Positions 20,424 through 27,987 of a stretch of 30,832 nucleotides of DNA are shown here, in pieces (position 1 is the stretch's first letter; the number at the start of each line of letters is the position of its first letter). The DNA lies in NCBI GenBank assembly GCA_900155495.1, contig FTLJ01000581.1:1-30832 (forward strand), read 5' to 3'. The stretch comes from Porogramme epimiltina. Lineage: Eukaryota; Basidiomycota; Agaricomycetes; Polyporales; Polyporaceae. The position numbers were made by a program, and so were the translations under genes. The notes beneath the pieces are model-generated. The model was not told the DNA's origin, made no database searches, and worked only from the letters and a program-made list of their open reading frames with translations.

Positions 20424-22496
20424 TCACTGGAGGTCCGCACGGGGCTTGCCTGCGGTGAGGATTTCGACGCCCGTCTCCGTGATGCTGCAGGGGCGCAGGG
20501 GGTCAGCAGCGTCGCAACGAGAAGGGAGGGGAGCGATGGTAAGAGAAGGGAGCTTACAGGAGGGTCTCCTCGAACTGCGCGCTGCGCTTGCCGTCAATGG
20601 TGACAGCCGTCCAGTTGTCGGGCCAGTGCTCGAGGTCCCAGTGGCCGAGGTTGATCATCTGTGTGCGTGCGTGCGTGTGCGGCGCGGCGCGGGTGCGAAG
20701 GCGGAGTTAGCATCTTCTGAATGGTCGCAGGGGCAAGAGGCTGAACGGATGAAGAGGAGAAGGACGCACAGGCTCGATGGTGAAGGTCATGCCGGGGCGC
20801 ATCGTGCCGATCGCCTTGTTCTTCGCGTAGTGCGGCACGTTGGGCGCACAGTGGAAGAGGTCGTTCACGCCGTGTCCGCAGTACGTGCGGACGACCGAGC
20901 AGCCGTTCTGGCGCGCAACCGGCTCGCTGGTAGGGAACGCGACGGGTACGAAGCGTGGTGCGGGGGAGAGGAGGAGGGACGCGTCAGTCGCGAGCTATAC
21001 ATAGCGCCGTCCGAGCGAGATGGGGAAGGAGGCAGAGGAGGGGTGACGCACATCGTCTTGCCGAGATCCCGGAAGAGCGCTCCGGGCTTGCAAAGCTTGA
21101 TCGACTCGTCGAGGCACTTGCGCGCCGTGCGCATGAGCCGCTGCGAATCCTCGTCGACGCGGCCGACGGGATACGTCTCGTTGAGGTCCGCATGGAACCC
21201 TGTGATCCATGGGTCGGTAAGCATACGTGATGTGCATCAGACGATTAGGAAGTGGCGCACCGTCTTTGTATAGCGAGACATCTGCGTGGTTAAGGTGCCG
21301 TCAGTCTTGTGCTGCGAGATAGGACGACTACCGGCAAGCGTGAGGTGTTTGAACTGCGAACGCACCGATATTGAGAATGTCGCCTTCCTGGAGCTTGCGC
21401 TGATCCGGAATTCCATGACAGATGACTTCGTTGATAGAACTATAGCATATTGAACAATAAGAGGGCTTGATCGAAGGTCGGCTAGTGGGGGAGACCAACG
21501 CCACCTACGTGCAGACGGATTTTGGATAGTTTCGGTAGTTTAGCGGGGAAGGGTACCCGCCGCGCTCGATGGACGCGTTATGCACAATCTCGTCGATCTG
21601 GTCCGTCGTAACGCCAGGGCGAATGGCTGCCGCAGCGATGTCGAGGACTTCGCGTGCCAACTAAGGACAAGGAGCAGGCAGAGGGGGAGGAAGGTAGGCG
21701 GTCAGAAGGGGTTCTTGGTATCACACCGGCTGACGGGGCGCTTGAGAGCGGGACGTCGCGGAGGAGGATGGAAGACGGACCTTGCAAACGTTGCGCATCT
21801 TCTTCTGCTCCTCCGGTGTGAGGATTTTGGGTGCCTGGCCGGCACGTCTGTTCTCTGACGTCGGATTGCCTGTACACGCAAAAGGAGGCGGGTGAGCGGC
21901 GAGTACTTACATTGCACGGGGAACGGCGAGGAGTACACGCTTAAGCGCACCATCTTCAGCGTAGTCCGGACGAGGGATGTGATCAGGGACGACACGTCGA
22001 GGGGAGAGGGGGTACACGGGTCTAATGGTACCGGTGAATTTGAAGGTACCGAAGGGGTTGAAGGTGCCATCTGGAAAGGCGGTATGTACACATCAGGAAG
22101 TGCAAAGATGGGATTAATTGCGCACCTTTGTTGATGTTAGGGTCGTCAAGTAGTGGCTGCCTGGAGGCCAGATCATGAATGATCTTGTGAGTTTTCTTGC
22201 AGGACGATCAGCGGAGCCGGAGAAAAGGAAGCGAAGGAAGAATTACCCCTTGAGCCGCGGTTAGCAGCGGGAGGCAGAGCGGATGCTAGGGAAGGAGCTC
22301 ACAGTTGGCCTTGAAGCATTCTTGACCGCAGAAAAAGGAGCCCTTGATACCGAGCCTGATGGATGCGTAGTAAGGCGGAGCACGAGGACGAAGGGAAGGA
22401 AGGGACGGACTTGTTGCAGGTGGGGCACTCGAGGCGAGAGGGCGGGTGGCCGTTGGCGCAGGTAGAGGACTGGCAGGCGACGACGGGGGCACTCAT
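20424..22496 (-). CDS. MAP1: Methionine aminopeptidase type 1 with N-terminal C6H2 zinc finger
   Basis: Removes the initiator Met from nascent cytosolic proteins at the ribosome. Thirteen exons on the minus strand (22411-22496, 22303-22355, 22247-22248, 22126-22195, 21951-22070, 21781-21869, 21509-21660, 21366-21439, 21261-21281, 21052-21199, 20770-20926, 20558-20658, 20424-20484) give 377 residues, close to human (386) and yeast (387). The zinc finger uses C8, C13, C24, C27, C38, C42, H50 and H54. The catalytic pita-bread domain shows the substrate His in VICHGIP, metal ligands D216 and D227 (IDVS...HADLNET), H290 (YCGHGV), E323 (FTIEP) and E354 (AQFEE). The residue after E354 is Glu, where human, yeast and E. 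coli have His. Exon 3 is 2 nt long and completes the codon for W47; exon 9 is 21 nt. Introns range from 51 to 125 nt. Confidence 0.94.
20659..20769 (-). repeat. CA/CG-repeat tract at the 3' end of MetAP1 intron 11
   Basis: On the coding strand the intron ends in alternating CA/CG dinucleotides (about 20661-20690) running directly into the CAG acceptor, in place of the usual polypyrimidine tract. A similar arrangement occurs in the 84-nt APC5 intron at 24850-24933, whose acceptor is preceded by alternating CA/CG/TA repeats. Confidence 0.6.
22247..22248 (-). other. MAP1: Two-nucleotide microexon (exon 3 of MetAP1)
   Basis: Exon 2 ends with a single T at 22303. The next conserved codons (KTHKIIH) start in phase 0 at 22195. 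A single intron between them gives TAA or a frame break. Two introns of 54 nt (22249-22302, GTGAGC...CAAG, with CTAAC as branch site) and 51 nt (22196-22246, GTAATT...CAAG, with CTGAT) leave just GG between them. This completes TGG, the Trp at the position that is Trp in human and Tyr in yeast MetAP1. Confidence 0.75.
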
Positions 22497-22906
22497 GGCG
22501 GCGTAGCAGAGGACGATGGACGAGGCGGGTGTCGGGGGCGAGGGCGGATAGAGCGATGAGGGAGTGGATCGGGGCGTCGGTTGCAGCCGCGGCAGGCTCG
22601 GTACGGGGACGGCGGAGGAAGAGTGGCAGTGCTGGACGAATTGAATTTCTTGGTCATCGGTCGCAGCGATCTGCTATCCGCGGGGTTCGACGTCGACTCC
22701 AGACACCGATGCCGTCTTCCAGCGACCGCACACGCGTTCCCCCGCCAACTCTGCACCGACACAATCTACGCTCTCCCGACGCACGCTCGTGGGACGCAGC
22801 TGCTGCGTCGTCTCCCCCATAATGCGTCCGCCCAGATCATAAAAGGTGGCTCCGCGTGCCTCCTGAACCCCACTGCTCCATCTCCTAAACTCGCTCACTC
22901 TTTGCC
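22497..22906. promoter_or_regulatory. Divergent promoter, MetAP1 (-) and FAD monooxygenase (+)
   Basis: The two start codons point away from each other and are separated by 410 bases. A TATA-like ATAAAAGG lies at 22839-22846, about 60 bases before the monooxygenase ATG, followed by a CT-rich leader. The MetAP1 side is GC-rich with a CT-rich minus strand and has no TATA box. Long minus-strand frames in this region are not coding. Confidence 0.6.
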
Positions 22907-24383
22907 ATGTCTTTGCCTCAGACTGCAGAGGTTCTCATCGTCGGTGCCGGCCCTGCCGGTGTCACCCTCGCCCTCGCTCTTCAGAAGCATGGCTGCGCAG
23001 ACGTTGTCATCGTTGATGCACAACTCGAAGGCCAGAATACCTCTCGATCCCTCGCCATGCATGCCGCGACCGTCGAGGTGCGCTTTTATCTATCCCTCTT
23101 CTCATGAACATCTCACTAATTTCATGCACAGACCCTAGAAAGTATTGGTCTAGCAGACCGTGTGGTCGCAGAGGGCCGCAAGTTAAACAGCACGAGCGTC
23201 TGGACAAAGGGCTACCCGTGTATACGGCCCTCCATCTTCTCCCCTCTTGGAAAGTATACCAAGTACCCATTTGTCCTCGGTATCGCCCAGCACATCGTAG
23301 AGCAAATCCTGGAAGAGGCGGCCAAAGAGCGCCAAATTATCATCCACCGACCCTTCAAGGTTACGGACTTGAAGGCCAACGAGCAAGACAACAACTTCAC
23401 AGACGTCATCTTTGATAACGGCCACGTCCTGCGCGCACGCTGCGTCGTTGGCGCAGACGGCGCACGTTCCACGGTGAGCCCATTCGCTCCCTTACTGCAC
23501 CCGCACGCAGTTCCAAACTGATTGGCCCCCTCAGGTCCGCAAGCTCCTCAACATCAGTTTCACCAGCCCCATCAGAGAAGGCGCGAGCCCCGACGGAAAC
23601 GACCCGGAGGCCGCGAGCATGATCGTCGCCGACGTCACCCTCGACGCGCCCCCGCCCCTATCCCAGGACGCGATCAACCTCGTCCTCACGCCCGACAACG
23701 CCATGCTCTTCGTCTACTTCCCCGGCAACCCCTACCCCTCCCTCAACCCCTCCGGCGCCCCCGTCTACCGCATCGCGACCGGCGTGCCCCCCGCACTCGG
23801 CGCGCCCCCCAGCGCACCGGGCACCGAGTACCTTCAGAGCCTCCTCGATGCGTGGGGCCCCACCACCGCCGTCGCCGGCGCACCGCGCGTCCGCATCGTC
23901 GACACGCTCTGGAGCAGCCGCTTCCGCACGCACTCGGCGCTCGCCGCGCGCTACGTCTCGCGCGCACCTGGCGAGGGCAGCCGCGCGCCCGTGTGCCTCC
24001 TCGGCGACGCGGCGCACATCCACCCGCCGATGGGCGGGCAGGGCATGAACCTCGGCATGCGCGACGCGGGGAAGCTCGCGCCCGTGCTCGCCGCGTACGT
24101 GCGCGCGGCGCAGGCCGACGGGAAGGGCGCGGCGACGCAGGAGGAGGCGATGGCTGCGCTCGAAGCGTGGGGTGTGCAGCGGCGCGCGCGTGCGCTCGAG
24201 GTGATCAAGTTCGTGAAGAGCCTGCAGGACCGGCTATGGATCGGGACCAAGAGGGCGTACTTCCTTGGGTTCATCCCGTACAACCCGGCGTGGGTCCAGA
24301 TCACCATGCTCAGGATCCTCACGAGCTTCCAGTGGTTCCAGGCGCGTTCGGCATGGATGGTGAGCGGGCTGGCGGACCCGTAG
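22907..24383 (+). CDS. Class A FAD-dependent aromatic-type monooxygenase
   Basis: NAD(P)H-dependent flavoprotein hydroxylase of the p-hydroxybenzoate/phenol hydroxylase superfamily (FAD_binding_3 fold). Three exons (22907-23077, 23132-23473, 23535-24383) give 453 residues. The FAD dinucleotide motif GAGPAG is at 13-18 (VLIVGAGPAGVTLALALQKHG), the DG motif at GADGARST (164-171), and the GD motif at CLLGDAAHIHPPMGGQGMN (GD at 328-329), which contacts the ribityl chain. No thioredoxin-like C-terminal domain, as found in larger phenol 2-monooxygenases, follows; the protein ends in a hydrophobic-aromatic helix (FQWFQARSAW). The substrate cannot be deduced. Such enzymes are numerous in wood- and litter-decay fungi and act on phenols or secondary metabolites, but no biosynthetic cluster surrounds it. 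Exon 3 is much more GC-rich than exons 1-2. Confidence 0.9.
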
Positions 24384-24577
24384 CGGCGTGGCTGGGCTGT
24401 GCGATCGGCTTGTCGGGACCCCCATACATTACGTGACTCAGCACTGTACAACACTTTGGAATACTTAATGGTACACGGAACTCTGCTCATTCCTGACAAA
24501 CAAACACAAACCACCGGAGTGCGGCGTCTGTACAGTAGTCTCCCTCGCCCTATCCAACAACCGGGGAATTCGAGCCC
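24384..24577. terminator. Convergent 3' region, FAD monooxygenase / APC5
   Basis: Only 194 bases separate two converging stop codons, so the transcripts probably overlap or share polyadenylation DNA. The segment 24420-24500 is AT-richer than both flanks. No defined signal can be named. Confidence 0.4.
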
Positions 24578-27500
24578 TCACCTCGCCGCGAGCACGGCGC
24601 CGACGCGCGTGACGACCATCCACACCTCCTCGATCCACGGCTCCGCGACCTCGACGTGCGCCTGCTCGCGCTGCGCGAGCGCCTCCGCGTGCTTCGCCGC
24701 CGCGGCGTCGCGCAGCGCGGGCTGGCCCGCGTTGTGCGCGACGACGGAGAGCAGGAAGAGCACGTCGCACGCGGCGGAGAACATCTCGAGCGCGGCGTAC
24801 GTCTGCGCGGCCGCGTCGAGCAGCGGGAGCGCAGCTTCGAGTGCGGCGGCTGTGTGTATGTGTGCGCGCGTGCGCGTACGTGTGTCAGATCCAAAAACGC
24901 GCGGGGTGACGGGGGCCGTGTGGGGGGACTTACGGGACGAGTCGCCGTCGGCGATGGTACAGCGTGCGAGGGTGTACTGCGCGAACGCCTTCTGCTCCAT
25001 GTCGTCCTCGCTCATGATCTGCCGCACCACACGTACGTGAGTCGCCCCGGGAGGGGCTAGCCGGGAGAGGACAGAAAAACGAGGGCGCACCTGCGGCATG
25101 ACCTCGTCCAGGACGCGCCGGCACCACTTCGTCATGCCGAACTCGAGGCCAATGTCCGCGAGGAGGATGACGGCGGTGCGGTAGAGCCCGTACCGGCCGT
25201 GGTACTCGGCGTGCCAGAGCGCGGTGAGGAGCTGGTCGACGCACGCGTGCCCCTGGCCGCATAGCTGCGACGCGTGTGATGGGGGAGGTGGTAGGTGGAA
25301 CAAGACGGTCAGCTGCTGGTGCCGGGCCCGAACGCGGGCGCGAAATGGCGCGCAGGAGAAGAGGCTTACCCGCATTACCATGACCTCGTGCAGGGGGTCG
25401 CGGATGATGGATCCGATAGGCTCTGTCGCCCACTGGTACTCGCGCGGATGGTGGTCCGGCATCTGGGGTTGCCTGGGCCCCAAGTACTCCTTGAGCTGGC
25501 GCTGCTGTCGACTGTGCACGCGTTAGCCTGGCGTTCGTGCTCAATTTTGTGGCGAGGCGGCTGACCGGCGACATGCACGGAGCGCCAAGATGCGCCAGAC
25601 TTCGGAAGCCCAGAGATTGTAGTCTGGGAGAGTGAGTCCACGCCAGACATCTGGCTCGATCAAGGACGCAATGGCTTGCTGGTATCGTCCCTGACGAGCG
25701 TTCTATTAGGTTGACAGTACTGATTATTAGCGCTGGGATAAAGGCTTCAGAGAAAGAGAGAACTATACCCAGTATGCACGATTTAGCGTCACTGTCAACC
25801 GAGTGTTGTCGTCCCCGCCATTCTCCGTGAACGCTGTAACGATATCTTCCTCTATACGGGCGAGCTTCGAGCATCCTGAGCGGCAAAGAACAGCGATTAA
25901 ACAGGTCCAGGGCGATTATCAGGAACTAACACACCAAATGTATTCCAAACAATACTCTGAACTGCATGCTGCGCATACTGCTCGGACTCGACGAATAGCC
26001 CGCCTTGAACGTCGAGATAGTGGTCGTATAGACCGATCGCCTGAATTATTCGCTCGTACGCGGCTGACAAAGGTTGTTGCTAAACCAGCGAATTAGCCAT
26101 GATTCATGAGTGTATCAGGGCAAACAACATACGTGCTTGACGTTGAGAAGTTTCCGAACATCAGCAAGAATCTCAAGCGGGTGCATGTCAGGCTGTGGTT
26201 CGTTGATCACTGGCCGACGACCGGGCTGCAGTGGAGGTAGTCGATGGAGTAGACTAAATGCATCTCTATATCATTATGATCATAACCTAGAAGCTAGGGG
26301 GTTCACCTTGAGCAGTGTTGAAGAGTCCTGTTGTCTCCCGCTGTCCTAGAAGCACTGATAGCCTCTTCTAGGGTCTACTAGTTCTTAGATATCCCCAGCT
26401 CCAGAGTAGATGGAAGACTTGGGCGACACACCTTTCTGCACGCCGCGATTTCGCGTCGGAGGAAATACAGACGTGCGAGGTTCAGCATTGCGTGTTGGCG
26501 TAGTCCTCTATAGCCACCGAGACTTCGTTAGTACAAGGAGGGCGAACACAATCCTGGAGGATAAACAGCGCTGACTGACGATTCGCTGGTTTCGTTGAAC
26601 TTCTGTTCGAAGAACCGACGCAGACCGACATTGGCAACGTTGCTGTCCCCAGTAGCCAATCCTTTCATAAAGCTGCGCCGTGTAAGCGGAAGATATTGAA
26701 TAGGTAGCGATAAGAGTGAGTTCGGATGCCTACAGGGTGTATGCGTCTGCATCGGCGTATTCTATCTTGTCATATTTAGTCTTGAACAGCTGATAGTCTG
26801 TTCGAAAGTAAACGGTGGTGGTCCTCGTGTGCAGAAAGGCCGGTCGTACCGTTAGTAATGATGTCCCGACGAACAGGTAGATACCCTGGTTGGGAGCTTG
26901 TTTTCGAGATGGTGTCATCGTCTAGCCAGGCGATGAAGTTGCGATGAAGTTCCTCAATCCCCCCAATGGAGAGCTTGCAGAAACTGACAAAACATCGGCG
27001 ACTGAAGTAGCCAAAAAGCGAACGACGACTCTGGAGGGTGGTTTAGTGTCTACCAGAATAAGCATCGAAGCACGCCACTTACGAATCGAGCTGACTATGA
27101 AGTAAGATTCAGCAAATATGAAAACAATCATTATGAGGGTCTACGTACGTCTTCATCTTCTCTGTCAAGGAACAAAGCCGGTATTACTAATGAGGGTCAA
27201 TATGTGATCACCTAGAAATCGAAACGCTCGGGAGTAATACCTCGCATAGACCCCGATAAACTCTCCGGGACTGGGAAGCTTTCACGCTGAAGCACTGTCA
27301 ACATTGTTTCGACTAGTATATTTCACTAAACCTCACAATGGTTTCCAAATGTGCGAGGAAGGTCTTGACTACATCTGGCGGTTTGACGGAAGCAGCTTGC
27401 CTAATCTCTAACAATATGTCCTCATATGAACTTGGTGGTGTAACCTAGCGCGCAACCACTCAGAAAACAATGCTTTTCTTAGGGCACTCATGAGACGAAC

Positions 27501-27686
27501 CTCAGATACTTCACGGAGCACAATACGATGGAGTGCGAGAGCAAATGGTTTAGGCAATGTCGAATCCTCGTCGTCGAGAGGGAGGATACTAAGATGAATG
27601 ATGAAGAGAAGGAGAATGTGATGTGGTCGTAATACATGGCTCGAACGCGAGTAGGCTGGGACTGGGTCGGTTGTTGGCGGAGGCAT
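24578..27686 (-). CDS. APC5: Anaphase-promoting complex subunit 5 (Apc5)
   Basis: TPR-repeat scaffold subunit of the APC/C ubiquitin ligase that triggers anaphase and mitotic exit. About 18 exons on the minus strand: 27501-27686, 27337-27444, 27252-27286 (uncertain), 27149-27161, 27083-27094, 26850-27030, 26734-26797, 26580-26672, 26432-26507, 26375..26374 boundary then 26307-26374, 26133-26253, 25935-26079, 25769-25875, 25566-25690, 25370-25511, 25091-25264, 24934-25018, 24578-24849, giving about 668 residues (human 755). Landmarks: LRPHHILLLFIIHLS at the N-terminus (compare VTPYKIAVLVLLNE in human), RRSLFGYFSRRCFVSF, GLATGDSNVANVGLRRFF, LRQHAMLNLARLYF, and C-terminal TPR-like helices (GRYGLYRTAVILLADIGLEFG, AFAQYTLARCTIADGD). 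The protein ends EEVWMVVTRVGAVLAAR. Exons 4 and 5 are 13 and 12 nt. The exon 3 boundaries have two frame-consistent solutions. The last four exons are far more GC-rich than the first twelve. Confidence 0.88.
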
Positions 27687-27987
27687 CTCCAAACAAAGAT
27701 TATGAGAGAAAATAGAGCTCTTCCAGAGGATTGGGTTGTGTTTTATCGGTTCAGGGGGATGTCGTAGTCAAACGAAGTAGAGGGCGTGGTTGTGGCTCAA
27801 GGCGAAGCAGCTGAGGCGATCGAGACGCGTCAGGTCATGGCATCGGTCACGCGTCAGTCGCGGACGCGTCGTGTGAACAAACTCCCTTTTCTTTCGCTCG
27901 AATTTTCAGATCTCAGAAGAGTGTCATTTCCCCTGTGGCGAATGCATTACTAGTCCGCTCTCCCCTTGTGCGCTCTTTGCCTCACCC
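27687..27987. promoter_or_regulatory. Divergent APC5 / NOC3 promoter with three MCB-type boxes
   Basis: The two start codons are 301 bases apart and divergent. ACGCGT, the MluI cell-cycle box recognised by MBF (Mbp1-Swi6) in fungi, occurs at 27825-27830, 27849-27854 and 27864-27869, in each case as ACGCGTC on the plus strand. An inverted CCAAT box (ATTGG) lies at 27730-27734. The NOC3 side continues with a CT-rich stretch (27880-27985). Single ACGCGT hexamers occur elsewhere in the window, so the clustering, not the motif itself, is notable. Confidence 0.6.

Noticed and set aside
23522..24436. 304-codon plus-strand frame overlapping the FAD monooxygenase
   Set aside because: Arg/Pro/Ala-rich shadow of the GC-rich third exon. 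The GD motif and helices are in the other frame.
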